A stretch of 64,000 bases of DNA from JAWKTT01 sp041398965. GTDB taxonomy: Bacteria; Planctomycetota; Planctomycetia; Planctomycetales; Planctomycetaceae. Shown in pieces: positions 10,367 through 19,704 of the stretch. A program made the position numbers and the translations under genes. How positions within the stretch are numbered: the stretch's first letter is position 1; the number at the start of each line of letters is the position of its first letter. The notes beneath the pieces are model-generated. The model did no database searches. It saw nothing but the letters and a program-made list of their open reading frames with translations, and had not been told where the DNA came from. The stretch is from NCBI GenBank assembly GCA_041398965.1, contig JAWKTT010000020.1, positions 1 to 64,000 of the forward strand. Direction: 5' to 3'.

Positions 10367-11014
10367 AACATGAGGCACGAAGTTCAGGAACCTCACTTCA
10401 GGACGTCTCGCGACGAATGAATCGCCACCTTCCGCAGGAGGGGCATTGACTCTGGTCAGTCAACGGCATGCGGCATTTTTCCGTCGAAACCTGTGCGAGG
10501 TCAGACGCTGAATCGGCTCAGATTTTGTCCGTCGAATCCTGTCGTTGCGGGCACAATCAGACAAACTGTGCTCATCCGCAGAGTCCTTAAGAGCCGCATT
10601 TTGATGCTCTGTTGCCACTGTGCCACAGAACTGTCGTGATGCTCGTTGACTTCCGGCAACGGTGACGTAGGTTTTCGTACCCTCTTAGCAACAAGTCTCC
10701 CAGCTGCAACGGGGCTGTCTCTGGATGGAGACAGACTCGTCGCCACGTCGCCTCTGACCGCACCCTCATGCGGTGAGAAACTACGACATGGCGGAAGTGC
10801 GCCGGCGATCGGCCACAACAACACCGGATGCTCAGGAATCCGAAGTGTGTGGAGAGACAGGCTGCGTCGTCTCGTCGGGAACCCCGTCGACGTCGACATC
10901 GCTTGCCCCTCTCATTCTGTTCTCATCGCAACCTTCTTAATGAAGCACAACGCGAGACCACAGACCACTCCGGCCCATATTAACCCCACTCCTCCGGTGT
11001 GAAAGAGACTTCTG
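10367..11014. other. Spacer upstream of sigma-54 regulator
   Basis: This 648-bp gap has no credible gene. It contains an imperfect direct repeat: ttttccgtcgaaacctgt at about 10477 and ttgtccgtcgaatcctgt at about 10525, 48 bp apart. No -24/-12 sigma-54 promoter was recognised. Confidence 0.4.
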
Positions 11015-12409
11015 ATGACGATAAACCGTGGCTCACTCCTTGTGGTCGACGACGACCGAAACATCTGCGAAGCAATGGCAGACTATCTCCGCAGCATCGG
11101 TCATCGTACCGAAACATCACTCACCTGCGATGATGCCATTCGCCGCATCGGCGAGTTTAAGTTCGACGCCGTCATCTGCGACGTCAATCTCCCGGACCGC
11201 GATGGATTCCAGTTGCTTGAACATGTTGTCCGACATCGACCGGACACAGCCGTCATCTTGCTGACCGGCTACGGCACCATCGAAAGTGCGGTCGAAGCCA
11301 TCCGCGTCGGAGCGTTCGACTACCTTACGAAACCTGTCATTGATGACGAACTCAACTTTTCGATCCAACGTGCTCTCGGGCAAAAGAAGATCGTTGAAGA
11401 AAACCGACGCTTGAAGGAACAGCTCGACAAGAAGTTCGGCGTCTCCAACATCATCGGTCGCGACTACAAGATGACCAAGCTCTTTGATCTCGTGGAAAGC
11501 GTGGCCGATACTCGAACGACGGTTCTTATCCTCGGCGAAAACGGGACAGGGAAGACGATTACTGCCCGGGCCATCCATCAGATGAGCAACCGCAGTGACC
11601 GCCCATTTGTCGAGGTTGCCTGTGGAGCACTCCCCGATTCGTTGCTCGAAAGTGAACTCTTCGGCCACGTCCAAGGGGCGTTTACTGGAGCGTCGCACGA
11701 AAAGATCGGAAAGTTTCTGCAAGCTGATGGCGGGACTCTCTTCCTGGACGAAGTCGGGACTGCCAGCCCAAGTATGCAAGTCAAGTTGCTGCGAGTTCTG
11801 CAAGATCGTGAGTTTGAACCAGTCGGTGGAAACAAGACTCACAAAGTCGACGTCCGCCTGGTGCTCGCCACCAACGAGAACCTCGAAGAGAAGGTCCGTC
11901 GCGGTGAGTTCCGGCAAGACCTCTTCTACCGTATTAACGTCATCACGGTTGTGCAGCCACCTTTGCGTGAACGGATTGGGGACATCCCCTTGTTGGTGCA
12001 GCACTATATCTCGGAAATGAATTCGCAGACCGGCAAACACGTCAAAGGATTCGACGATGAGGCGATGCAACTTCTGCAACGCTACAACTGGCCGGGCAAC
12101 GTCCGCGAACTCGTCAACGTCATCGAACGTTCCGTTGTGTTAGCGAAGTCCGAACTCATTCACCCCGGCGACCTCCCCGAGTCCCTCCGTCGCGATCACA
12201 TCCCTGCCGATGGGATCACCGGGCGACTCTCGGGCGGGAACCTCAAGTCGGCACTTACGAACCCCGAGCGTCAGATCATCGTTGAAGCTCTGGAGGCAAA
12301 CGGCTGGAACCGTCAGGAGACCGCACGGTTGCTCGGGATCAACCGGACGACCCTCTACAAGAAGATGAAGAAGTACGGCATCAGCTACGAAGCTCATGCT
12401 CAACTCTAA
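11015..12409 (+). CDS. NtrC-type sigma-54-dependent response regulator
   Basis: A 464-residue regulator that activates RpoN-dependent promoters. Residues about 7-120 form a receiver with acidic pocket D12-D14, phospho-acceptor D56 in VICDVNLP and Lys in YLTKP. The AAA+ domain (about 143-380) has Walker A GENGTGKT, the sigma-54 contact loop GAFTGA intact, Walker B LFLDEVG and the PPLRER segment. A Fis-type helix-turn-helix closes the protein (NRQETARLLGINRTTLYKK). No kinase gene is adjacent; the only histidine kinase in the window is at 19705-20571, 7.3 kb away, and may or may not be its partner. ATG at 11015. Confidence 0.95.
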   Translation: MTINRGSLLVVDDDRNICEAMADYLRSIGHRTETSLTCDDAIRRIGEFKFDAVICDVNLPDRDGFQLLEHVVRHRPDTAVILLTGYGTIESAVEAIRVGAFDYLTKPVIDDELNFSIQRALGQKKIVEENRRLKEQLDKKFGVSNIIGRDYKMTKLFDLVESVADTRTTVLILGENGTGKTITARAIHQMSNRSDRPFVEVACGALPDSLLESELFGHVQGAFTGASHEKIGKFLQADGGTLFLDEVGTASPSMQVKLLRVLQDREFEPVGGNKTHKVDVRLVLATNENLEEKVRRGEFRQDLFYRINVITVVQPPLRERIGDIPLLVQHYISEMNSQTGKHVKGFDDEAMQLLQRYNWPGNVRELVNVIERSVVLAKSELIHPGDLPESLRRDHIPADGITGRLSGGNLKSALTNPERQIIVEALEANGWNRQETARLLGINRTTLYKKMKKYGISYEAHAQL

Positions 12410-12825
12410 CGCCAGGTTGGAGACGTCGTGCGACGGGCATCCTTTTCCGTTGAACGTCGGGGAGTTGCCGGAAGAAGTCGTCCGACAAACAACGAGTTTC
12501 CCGGCCTGAAACGATCTCAAACAGCACAACAAGCCCGAGGTTACAGACCCAACGACATCGCCCCGAACGCACCCGCGTCTCGGGGCGATGTCTGTTGATG
12601 GACACCGCTTTCGACGAAAGCAGTTTGTGCCTCTCCAACACGAATCTCTTCGGACTCGTGGCAACGTCGTCTCGATTCTCTATGATTCTGACATCTGCGT
12701 CGATTCCGCCATGCGTACCCATTGGACCGAGCGACATCGCAACGGCTCGCATCGCGGTCCCTGCATCACGGAGTCCCCCGTTCGCTCTGTTCCTGAAGTT
12801 ACACCTCTCACGACGACACCATTTC
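12410..12825. other. Spacer between regulator and gcvT
   Basis: Apart from the hairpin at 12554-12592 nothing is recognisable. The gcvT frame is open upstream to 12595, but that extension is unlike any GcvT. I looked for glycine-riboswitch features and could not identify them. Confidence 0.4.
12554..12592 (+). terminator. Strong hairpin after the response regulator
   Basis: A 13-bp perfect stem (gacatcgccccga with tcggggcgatgtc) encloses a loop that itself pairs acgc with gcgt. It lies 145 bp after the regulator stop. The T-run behind it is weak (tgttgatgg), so it is a probable but not classical terminator. Confidence 0.55.
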
Positions 12826-13914
12826 ATGAATCTCACCGCTCTACACGACTGGCATGTTCAACACTCGGGGCGTATGGTCGACTTCGCAGGTTGGGAGATG
12901 CCCATTCAGTATTCCTCCATCGTCGAGGAACATACCGCTGTACGTCACGCTGCCGGACTGTTCGACATCGCACACATGGGGCGATTGTCCTTTACCGGTC
13001 CGCAGGCAGCAGCTTTCCTCGACCTGTTATTGACTAACGATGTCACACGACTGAAAACTGGAATGGTTCGCTACTCGCTTGTCTGCAACGAAGCGGGGGG
13101 GATTCTCGACGATGTGCTCGTCTATCGTCTGTCGCAGGATCGTTATGCACTTGTGGTGAATGCCTCCAATCGGGAGAAGATCGTCGACTGGATCGGGCAG
13201 CACTCGCCGAGTTTCGATGTCAACCTGGCCGACCGAACGCTCGAAACGTTCATGCTTGCCTTGCAGGGGCCGCGATCGGTTGAGATTCTCTCGCAGTTGA
13301 CTGCTGCGAACATTGGCGACATGGGATATTACACTTCGATCGAGACCACCATCGGCGACGTCCCAGTGCTCCTGAGCCGTACCGGCTATACCGGCGAAGA
13401 TGGCTTCGAGATCGACTGCCCGCGTGAGGCGGGGGTTGGACTCTGGGAATCAGTCTTGAGCGCGGGAGCCTCGTTTGACATCGCCCCGTGTGGTCTGGGT
13501 TGCCGCGACACGCTACGTCTCGAAGCGGCCATGCCTCTTTATGGTCACGAAATGGACGAGACCGTCGACCCTCTGACGGCGGGCCTCGGTTTTGGAGTGA
13601 AGCTGAATCGGGGCGAGTTCATTGGCAAGTCGGCACTCGTCGAGAAGAGTCAGCGAAGTGACCTGCCGATTCGAGTTGGCATCGAATTGGCTGGCCGTCG
13701 CATCGCCAGAGAGGGGGCGTTGCTCTTTCATGGCGATCAACAGGTGGGGCACGTCACTTCGGGGACGTTCTCACCAACCTTACAGAAGGCGATCGGCATG
13801 GCCTATGTTCCGAAGTCTCTGGCTGCGATCGGGACAGAAATTGAGGTCGACATCCGAGGGAAACGTGAAACGGCCCGCGTCGTCCCTCTGCCGTTCTACC
13901 GGCGACCTCAGTAA
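12826..13914 (+). CDS. gcvT: Aminomethyltransferase (glycine cleavage T protein)
   Basis: T protein of the glycine cleavage system, moving the aminomethyl carbon from H protein to tetrahydrofolate with release of ammonia. From the ATG at 12826 it has 362 residues, the usual length. The start begins with the family N-terminus (MNLTALHDWHVQHSGRMVDF, AGWEMPIQYSSI), followed by HTAVRHAAGLFDIAHMG, SRTGYTGEDGFE and the C-terminal domain with EVDIRGKRETARVV. No gcvH or gcvP is next to it, so the rest of the system is encoded elsewhere. The aminotransferase at 14497-15696 could feed glycine to it. Confidence 0.95.
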   Translation: MNLTALHDWHVQHSGRMVDFAGWEMPIQYSSIVEEHTAVRHAAGLFDIAHMGRLSFTGPQAAAFLDLLLTNDVTRLKTGMVRYSLVCNEAGGILDDVLVYRLSQDRYALVVNASNREKIVDWIGQHSPSFDVNLADRTLETFMLALQGPRSVEILSQLTAANIGDMGYYTSIETTIGDVPVLLSRTGYTGEDGFEIDCPREAGVGLWESVLSAGASFDIAPCGLGCRDTLRLEAAMPLYGHEMDETVDPLTAGLGFGVKLNRGEFIGKSALVEKSQRSDLPIRVGIELAGRRIAREGALLFHGDQQVGHVTSGTFSPTLQKAIGMAYVPKSLAAIGTEIEVDIRGKRETARVVPLPFYRRPQ

Positions 13915-13981
13915 ACAAACTCCTTGATCGTCAACGACTCAGTCGGTCACGTTCGCGAGAACTCTCTGTCGAGGCATTTCG

Positions 13982-14311
13982 ATGGCTTATGACGAACAGT
14001 TGGCCCTTCGGCTCCGCCCAATGTTGATTGGGCCTTTGGGATGCGTCGAAAAGAAGATGTTCGGCGGAGTGGGATTTTTGCGGCATGGCAACATGCTATT
14101 GGGCATCTGGAAGTCATCTCTGATTGCCCGTGTCGGTGCCGATGCCTACGAGCCATCGCTCCGTCTCCCCTGCGTTCGAGAATTCGACATCACCGGTCGC
14201 CCGATGACCGGTTGGGTGATGATCGACGCCGAAGGCTTGCAGAACGAAGCGGACCTTATCGAATGGATCGAGAAGTCCCGTAAATTTGTCGACACTCTCC
14301 CACGCAAGTAA
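13982..14311 (+). CDS. TfoX N-terminal domain protein
   Basis: A 109-residue protein of the TfoX/Sxy N-terminal domain family: VEKKMFGGVGFLRHGNMLLGIW, then IARV, and the closing REFDITGRPMTGWVMID with a C-terminal helix. In gamma-proteobacteria full-length TfoX controls competence, but stand-alone N-domain proteins like this are widespread and uncharacterised. It follows gcvT by 67 bp in the same direction. A 129-bp palindromic repeat begins 29 bp after its stop. Confidence 0.88.
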   Translation: MAYDEQLALRLRPMLIGPLGCVEKKMFGGVGFLRHGNMLLGIWKSSLIARVGADAYEPSLRLPCVREFDITGRPMTGWVMIDAEGLQNEADLIEWIEKSRKFVDTLPRK

Positions 14312-14340
14312 GGTTTGGCGTCTCACCTGCGACGCCCAGG

Positions 14341-14469
14341 CAGCCCGTTGAAAAACGACAGTGGGTCAGATTTTCCAATCTGACAAGCGATTCTCGTACG
14401 CTTTTCTTCGAGACATCCAACGGCACCATGTCAGGATGGAAAGCTTGCCGCACGTTTCTTAACAGGCTG
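14341..14469. repeat. 129-bp palindromic repeat R2, copy 1
   Basis: Starts cagcccgttgaaaaacg and ends ttcttaacaggctg, nearly perfect terminal inverted repeats. Inner segments also pair (gtgggtcaga...tctgaca with tgtcagg...gccgcac), so the whole unit can fold into one long hairpin. Copies of exactly the same length are at 41391 and 63772. It lies between the convergent TfoX-N and aminotransferase genes and could also act as a bidirectional terminator. Confidence 0.88.
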
Positions 14470-14496
14470 CTAAATGTTGTCGCCAAACAGGAATCG

Positions 14497-15696
14497 TTAC
14501 GCATTCTCCGGGTCGCGGTAGGCGGTCAGTGCCGCTGTGACACCAGATGACTCCGACAATGCTCCGGTTCCGCCAGCAAGGCAGCCTTCCAGAGCAGCGA
14601 GGAAGAGCAGCACGTTGCGGGGATGACTTGATTCCCCCATAAGGCCGATCCGCCATGTCTTTCCGGCCATCGGTCCCAGTCCCCCCCCAATTTCGATGCC
14701 GAACTCGTTGAGCAGTCGGGCGCGCACTTGCTTGTCGTCGACACCCTCGGGGATGAAGACTGCGTTTAACATCGGGAGCCGATGCTCTTCGGCGACGGCA
14801 TAACGAATCCCCATAGCTTCCAGTCCAGCCCGCAGTGCGAGATGGTTGCGGCGATGTCGTGCAAAGCGAGCCTCCAGTCCCTCCGTCAGCACGAGACGCA
14901 ACGCCTCGTGCAGGCCGAAATTCATGTTAATGGGGGCGGTGTGATGATAGGCGCGCGACTGATCGCTCCAGTAGTTGGCAACCAACGTCATGTCAAGATA
15001 CCAACTGGCGATCTTCGAAGATCGTCCTTGCATCACCTTCACCGCTGCCGGGCTGAAGGTCACAGGGGACAGGCCAGGGGGACAACTCAGGCACTTCTGC
15101 GTTCCGGAATAAGCGGCATCGATTTGCCAGCCATCGATCTCGACCGGCACTCCACCTAATGACGTGACGCAATCGACCAGCAGCAAGCCTCCGGCATCAT
15201 GCACGATTCGGGAGATTTCTTCCAAAGGCTGCAGCGCCCCGGTCGACGTTTCGGCATGCACGATCCCGAACACTTTCGGTTGCACTCGAGCGACGACTTC
15301 CGCGACTTCTTCCGGAGTAAACACTTCACCGAACGGACGTTCCAAGAGGGTAACAACTCCCCCCACACGGGCAGCAACGTCGGCCATGCGACCGCCGAAC
15401 ACCCCGTTCTTACAGATGACCACCCGGTCACCCGGTTCGATGAGATTGACGATGCACGTCTCCATTCCCGCGCTGCCGGTCCCACTGACTGCCAGCGTGA
15501 GTGGGTTCGTCGTTCGATACACCTGCCGCAGCATCTCTTGCGTCTCGTTCATGATCTGCAAGAAATACGGGTCCAGGTGTCCGACCGTCGGAGCCGACAT
15601 CGCTCGCAGCACGCTGGAAGCGGTGTCACTCGGGCCGGGGCCCATCAGGACACGTTGCGGAGGATGAATCGCGGAAGGAATCGTCGTCATGGTCAC
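14497..15696 (-). CDS. Class V aminotransferase, alanine-glyoxylate/serine-pyruvate type
   Basis: A 399-residue PLP enzyme of fold type I. Evidence: GPGPSDT near residue 19, the phosphate-binding SGTGSAGMET, the HAETSTG segment, DCVTSLGG, and the Schiff-base lysine K201 in YSGTQKCLSCPPGLS. This matches serine-pyruvate/alanine-glyoxylate transaminases, which turn glyoxylate into glycine using alanine or serine. Substrate assignment within the family is inference. It converges on the TfoX-N gene, with repeat R2 in between. ATG at 15696; a second ATG at codon 3 is an equally possible start. Confidence 0.92.
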   Translation of the reverse strand: MTMTTIPSAIHPPQRVLMGPGPSDTASSVLRAMSAPTVGHLDPYFLQIMNETQEMLRQVYRTTNPLTLAVSGTGSAGMETCIVNLIEPGDRVVICKNGVFGGRMADVAARVGGVVTLLERPFGEVFTPEEVAEVVARVQPKVFGIVHAETSTGALQPLEEISRIVHDAGGLLLVDCVTSLGGVPVEIDGWQIDAAYSGTQKCLSCPPGLSPVTFSPAAVKVMQGRSSKIASWYLDMTLVANYWSDQSRAYHHTAPINMNFGLHEALRLVLTEGLEARFARHRRNHLALRAGLEAMGIRYAVAEEHRLPMLNAVFIPEGVDDKQVRARLLNEFGIEIGGGLGPMAGKTWRIGLMGESSHPRNVLLFLAALEGCLAGGTGALSESSGVTAALTAYRDPENA

Positions 15697-15780
15697 TCAA
15701 ACTTCTCCAAGGATATTTCGGGAGACGTGTCACTGAGGTCAAACAACTCGCACGGGCACTCTCCGTCCCGAGAGTCTAGC

Positions 15781-15845
15781 GGGTGCATTCCCCATTTTGT
15801 ACTTGCCCCGATCGAGGGCGACAGCCGACGCGAGGCTCCGACTTC
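15781..15845. repeat. Relic of intergenic repeat R1 (copy C)
   Basis: Shares gtgcattccccatttt, agggcgacagccgacgcgag and gactcc spacing with copies A and B but is truncated and diverged. It lies in the 248-bp spacer upstream of the aminotransferase. Confidence 0.45.
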
Positions 15846-15944
15846 CCTTCATGAGACGTCCTTGCTTCAAACAAAACGCACAGGGTCGACAGAGGAATCG
15901 GCCACTGTCGCGGTGGATGATCCAGGGAATGTACTGACAGGCCG

Positions 15945-17519
15945 CTACTTACTTTGGGGTTCGTCGGGCGATCCCACGGTTGTCATTGGTTCATCAAGAA
16001 CGACCGTTTGCACGTTTTGGTCCTCGGTACCGTGTACCGCCCCGACGGCTGAAAGTGCGGTGGCCGCCATAGGCAGTTCAAGGAGGGCGGGGACTTCGGC
16101 CCCTTCTTCGGCATGCTCGATGACACGCATCGACATCCAGGCACCACGAGAGAAACGGATCAGAAAGCCAACTCCCAGCACGCCTACCTGGACACAGAGT
16201 GCGATCCAGCAGGCATAGACGCCCCATCCATGATACGATCCCCACCACACGGGCAACACCATCAACCCCCAGAGGCCGATCGTCGTAAACAGAAGTGAAA
16301 ACCGAGTGTCCCCCGCTCCTCGAATCGCCGAACCGAAGATCACCAGCATGGCATCGAACAGCGAGTAGACGACGACGAATCGAAGCAGAATGGTCGTGAC
16401 TTCACGAATCTCGGCAAACGATACCGACGCTGCCGCAGCGGTGCTTCCGGCCTCGGCCCCCCGGTCGTAGAGCGAGATGATTGTCTCGGGGAGAAACAGA
16501 TAGACGACGTTCCACAACATCATGTAAACCGCCCCAGTCGCAAAGGCGATCCAGGTTGTTCGTCTTGCGAGAATTGGGACCCCTTCGCCAACACGTCGCC
16601 CGACCAATGTCGACACCGCAGTCCCGATCCCAAACAACGGGATAAATGCCAGCGAGTTGAGATTGAACGCCATCGCGGTCGAAGCGAGTTCTATCGTGCC
16701 AATCCGTCCGATGACCGCAAGCAAGGTGAAGTAAGCCGCCACATCAACCAAATACTGTGTGCCGTTTGGAAACCCGTAGTACAGCATCCGCTTGAGCAGT
16801 TTGGCATCAAAACGGAACTGCTCTTTGAAGGGGTAGCCGACGGAGTCGCCGCTCCAGCAGAGCCAGCCAATGTAGAACAGGACTGCGACGATGTTGGCGA
16901 GCACGGTACCCCACGCGGCACCGGCGATGCCGAGCATCGGAAATGGTCCCCATCCAAAAATGAGGACGGCATCCCCCGCGAGGTTGCACAACGACGCCAG
17001 CACATTGGCAAAGAGGACGACCTTCGTATGCCCCCGTCCACTGTAATAGGCCGAAAGGACGGCAGACACGAGCATGGGAATCGATCCGAAACTGAGGACC
17101 GAAAAGTACTGTTGTTCGAGTTGGACAACGGTGTCACTGTGTCCGAGATGTTCGGGAATCTGCGATGTGAGTGGAATCATGACGGCAAGTAGCACTCCGC
17201 TGGCCACTGCCACGAACAGTGCTTGCCAGACAGATGCTGCCACCCGATCCTTTCGCCCCGCACCGTCATACTGTGAGACGAAAGTGATTGCGTACATGCA
17301 GAAGCCGAACGGAAAGCTCATCAACATCCAGTGCAACAGTCCTGCCGGGGTCGAGGCCGCTAAGGCATCGACGTTAAACCGAGCCAACAGAATCCGGTCG
17401 ACAACATGCATGAGCGAGAGCGATCCCGAACTCGCGATGAGTGGCAATGCCACCACAAGCAATTCACGGAAACTCCCTGGCGGTGCGGCAGGCCGTGATT
17501 TGTGATCGAGAGAGTTCAT
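15945..17519 (-). CDS. MATE-family multidrug/cation exporter
   Basis: A 524-residue inner-membrane protein with about twelve hydrophobic segments in two similar halves. It carries MATE landmarks: LLVVALPLIASSGSLSLMHVVDRILL at the start (given here as the first helix), TFVSQYDGAGR after helix 2, YFTLLAVIGRIG and FIPLFGIGTAVSTLVGRRVGEG in the second half. Members export cationic drugs or other small molecules driven by Na+ or H+. A soluble tail of about 70 residues (EHAEEGAEVPALLEL...) is longer than usual. No regulator is adjacent. Confidence 0.9.
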   Translation of the reverse strand: MNSLDHKSRPAAPPGSFRELLVVALPLIASSGSLSLMHVVDRILLARFNVDALAASTPAGLLHWMLMSFPFGFCMYAITFVSQYDGAGRKDRVAASVWQALFVAVASGVLLAVMIPLTSQIPEHLGHSDTVVQLEQQYFSVLSFGSIPMLVSAVLSAYYSGRGHTKVVLFANVLASLCNLAGDAVLIFGWGPFPMLGIAGAAWGTVLANIVAVLFYIGWLCWSGDSVGYPFKEQFRFDAKLLKRMLYYGFPNGTQYLVDVAAYFTLLAVIGRIGTIELASTAMAFNLNSLAFIPLFGIGTAVSTLVGRRVGEGVPILARRTTWIAFATGAVYMMLWNVVYLFLPETIISLYDRGAEAGSTAAAASVSFAEIREVTTILLRFVVVYSLFDAMLVIFGSAIRGAGDTRFSLLFTTIGLWGLMVLPVWWGSYHGWGVYACWIALCVQVGVLGVGFLIRFSRGAWMSMRVIEHAEEGAEVPALLELPMAATALSAVGAVHGTEDQNVQTVVLDEPMTTVGSPDEPQSK

Positions 17520-17628
17520 GGAGCGGTTGCGTCGTGATGGTGTGCCGTAGCGTTCAAAGAACGCACCTTCATCGCAGTAAAAAATGACCTGAAGACGATC
17601 GTTCGTTCAAACGAACTTACCGAATCGG

Positions 17629-17859
17629 CTACTGTGGGAGGCGGCAACAATGGGGATGGCAAGGGGGAGCATCGCTCGGAGGACAGTTCCCCCCGAGCAT
17701 CGGGAGGTGTGAACTTCCAGCGACATGTCCACGTGAGGGGCTCATGAGCCGATCGAGTCGCAGGCTGTGACAATGCGGGCAGGACACAGGTTCTCCATTT
17801 CGGACCAGAATCTCCGATTCGGCATGGCAATCGTGGCAGTGGAACTCGAAGAGCGGCAT
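17629..17859 (-). CDS. FmdB-family zinc-ribbon protein
   Basis: A 76-residue protein starting at the ATG at 17859 (MPLFEFHCHDCH), preceded by a purine-rich ggtgggaaag. The frame is open further upstream to 18135, but that part overlaps the cold-shock gene antisense and is not protein-like. Two CxxC knuckles (C8/C11 and C27/C30) form the zinc ribbon typical of FmdB-type regulators. The C-terminal tail has further Cys and His residues (NCPPSDAPPCHPHCC) that could bind metal. Function unknown. Confidence 0.82.
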   Translation of the reverse strand: MPLFEFHCHDCHAESEILVRNGEPVSCPHCHSLRLDRLMSPSRGHVAGSSHLPMLGGNCPPSDAPPCHPHCCRLPQ

Positions 17860-17946
17860 CTTTCCCACCTTGAACGGTCTCGCTCGGGGCGAGAAATTGA
17901 GAGGTTGAGTGAATCGTGAGGTTGAATGGGACGGGGGGAAACAAAA

Positions 17947-17970
17947 GAAGCCGACGTTTCCGCCGGCTTC
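17947..17970 (-). terminator. Rho-independent terminator of the cold-shock gene
   Basis: On the minus strand gaagccg, a ten-base loop and cggcttc are followed directly by ttttgttt. It lies 28 bp after the cold-shock stop and about 90 bp before the FmdB start, so the two genes are probably separate units. Confidence 0.85.
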
Positions 17971-17998
17971 AGGTCCAACCGAAATCAATGCGAGGCAA

Positions 17999-18196
17999 TT
18001 AAACCGGTCGCACGTTCTCAGCCCGAGGTCCCTTCGGGCCTTGTCCTTCGGAGTACGAAACGCGCTGTCCTTCGTGGAGGTCTTCGTAGCGAACCCCTTC
18101 CAAGTTGGACAGGTGGAAGAAAATGTCGTTTCCACTTCCCGTGTCGATGAATCCGAATCCCTTGTCCGTCAACCGTTTAATCGTGCCTTCAGCCAT
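17999..18196 (-). CDS. cspA: Cold-shock domain protein
   Basis: A 65-residue single OB-fold protein that binds single-stranded RNA/DNA and melts mRNA structure. RNP1 is KGFGFI (K12-I17) and RNP2 is DIFFH, followed by EGQRVSYSEGQGPKGPRAENV. Length is typical (65-70). A good sigma-70 promoter lies upstream (18274-18301), giving a leader of about 70 nt, and a terminator follows, so it is an independent transcript. Confidence 0.96.
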   Translation of the reverse strand: MAEGTIKRLTDKGFGFIDTGSGNDIFFHLSNLEGVRYEDLHEGQRVSYSEGQGPKGPRAENVRPV

Positions 18197-18273
18197 TGAT
18201 CTACTTCCTGAGTTAAGTGTTGCTGCCGGGTCGCCCTACTAAGTCGTTTGGCTAACGTTCCCGACAGCGATGG

Positions 18274-18301
18274 ATTCTACACATCGAGAATGTTGCGTCA
18301 A
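18274..18301 (-). promoter_or_regulatory. Putative sigma-70 promoter of the cold-shock gene
   Basis: On the minus strand ttgacg, 16 bp, then tagaat. Predicted transcription start is near 18267, about 70 nt before the ATG at 18196, a normal leader for a csp gene. Confidence 0.5.
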
Positions 18302-18611
18302 TACGCAGAAGAGGTTTGATGCGTAGTTTTGGCAAGTGCCACTCGACCACTTACGGATTCGATCTTGACAACTGGCAATAACTCTCTATGGCAGCGAGAG
18401 ATCGTCGGAATACCGAGGATCGAAACGGTCAACATGTCGTCGGCCACTCGGCCAGCAAGTTCTGCCGATCGCGACTGTCTTTCCCTGCGATGGGGCGAAA
18501 CATCATCGTTGCCGGTCCCGCTCGCCCCGGAGAGTCGTGAGATCAACAAACCTCACCGACGGGCCGATGTGGTCGGCGACCCGACGTTGCCATGACGAGT
18601 GGACGATGTCG
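18302..18611. other. Spacer between hisA and the cold-shock promoter
   Basis: No convincing ORF or repeat. A hisA terminator would lie here but no hairpin with a T-run was found. Confidence 0.35.
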
Positions 18612-19358
18612 CTAGTCTTGCGGACCGGAAACTGCGACGGCGGCACTCACGTCGATGGCCCCTTCGTAGATCGCTCGGCCAATGATCGCAGCGATCAGCT
18701 TCGGATGCTCGCGGCTGACGTCGACCAACCGCAACACATCGTCGAGCGAACTGACTCCACCTGAGGCGATGACCGGTAAACCGAGTTCTGTCAGGGCGAT
18801 CATGTCCCGAATCGTCCCCTCATCGACACCCTGCATCATCCCGTCATTGGCGATGTTGGTGTAAATCACTGCCGCAAGGTCGAGGTCGGCATACTTTGCA
18901 GCGAGTTCGAGAGCCGATGTTTTGGAGACATCAAGCCAACCCTCCGTCGCCACCATCGAATCGCGAGCATCGATTCCTAGGCAAATGCGTCCGGGGAAGA
19001 GGGTCACCATTTCGCGGAACCATTCCGGAGCCTTCAAAGCCTGTGTCCCGACGATGACCCGTCCCACCCCGACATCTTCGAGCATCAGGCGAATACTCGC
19101 TTCATCACGAATGCCGCCGCCAAGTTGGCAGGGAATATCGACGGCTGAGACGATCGCGCGGATTGACTCAACGTTAACCGGACGTCCTGCCTTGGCTCCA
19201 TCCAGATCCACGAGATGCAGTCGCCCCGCTCCAGCATCGGCCCAGCGCCGAGCCATTCTTGCGGGATCATCGTCGAAAACCGTCTCTTGGGCGTAATCTC
19301 CCATTCGGAGTCGCACACACTGACCGCCACGCAGGTCAATCGCCGGAAGAATTTGCAT
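18612..19358 (-). CDS. hisA: Histidine biosynthesis isomerase HisA
   Basis: A 248-residue TIM barrel catalysing the fourth step of histidine synthesis, the Amadori isomerisation of ProFAR to PRFAR. The general acid/base pair is visible as D8 (MQILPAIDLRGG) and D130 (LGIDARDS). Both phosphate-binding loops are present (QLGGGIRD and VIASGGVSS), and IIGRAIYEG ends the barrel. Stand-alone here; other his genes are not in the window. Confidence 0.97.
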   Translation of the reverse strand: MQILPAIDLRGGQCVRLRMGDYAQETVFDDDPARMARRWADAGAGRLHLVDLDGAKAGRPVNVESIRAIVSAVDIPCQLGGGIRDEASIRLMLEDVGVGRVIVGTQALKAPEWFREMVTLFPGRICLGIDARDSMVATEGWLDVSKTSALELAAKYADLDLAAVIYTNIANDGMMQGVDEGTIRDMIALTELGLPVIASGGVSSLDDVLRLVDVSREHPKLIAAIIGRAIYEGAIDVSAAVAVSGPQD

Positions 19359-19704
19359 GATTTTGCTTTAGAACTGGAGGGTCACTTTGAAGGGGGGGAA
19401 GTCACGATGCACAACGCCGATCTTTCTGTCGCTGTCGACATACCTTCGAATCCGAAGCTCCTTCCTGCAACCGTGCCGCACTCGAAATCGTTAGGAAACT
19501 TCAACTCTTCCGTTGCTGCCAGACTTTTCCGGCCGATTGACGCTGATTGGCCAAGCCGTCTGCATTCCGGTGCAGTCGCTGGGGCGTCCATTCCGATACA
19601 ATCGATACGGTCCTCCTGCGGGAGGGGGGCGCGGCTGCGCAGGGTGTGAAAGTCACTCCTCTTCCCGCTGATGTCCCTCGTTTGCCCTCAACTGCGGAAG
19701 TCCC
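19359..19704. other. Divergent spacer hisA / histidine kinase
   Basis: A 346-bp region between two divergent genes; presumably both promoters. No ORF or repeat recognised. Confidence 0.35.

Noticed and set aside
11117..12079. 320-codon open frame on the minus strand opposite the sigma-54 regulator
   Set aside because: Antisense shadow of a well-supported gene caused by codon bias; no family features.
12593..12825. Possible glycine riboswitch upstream of gcvT
   Set aside because: No tandem aptamer pattern seen; the only clear structure is the terminator-like hairpin just before.
15199..16218. 339-codon plus-strand open frame
   Set aside because: Lies opposite the aminotransferase and the 3' end of the MATE gene; composition is His/Arg/Ser-rich and not protein-like.
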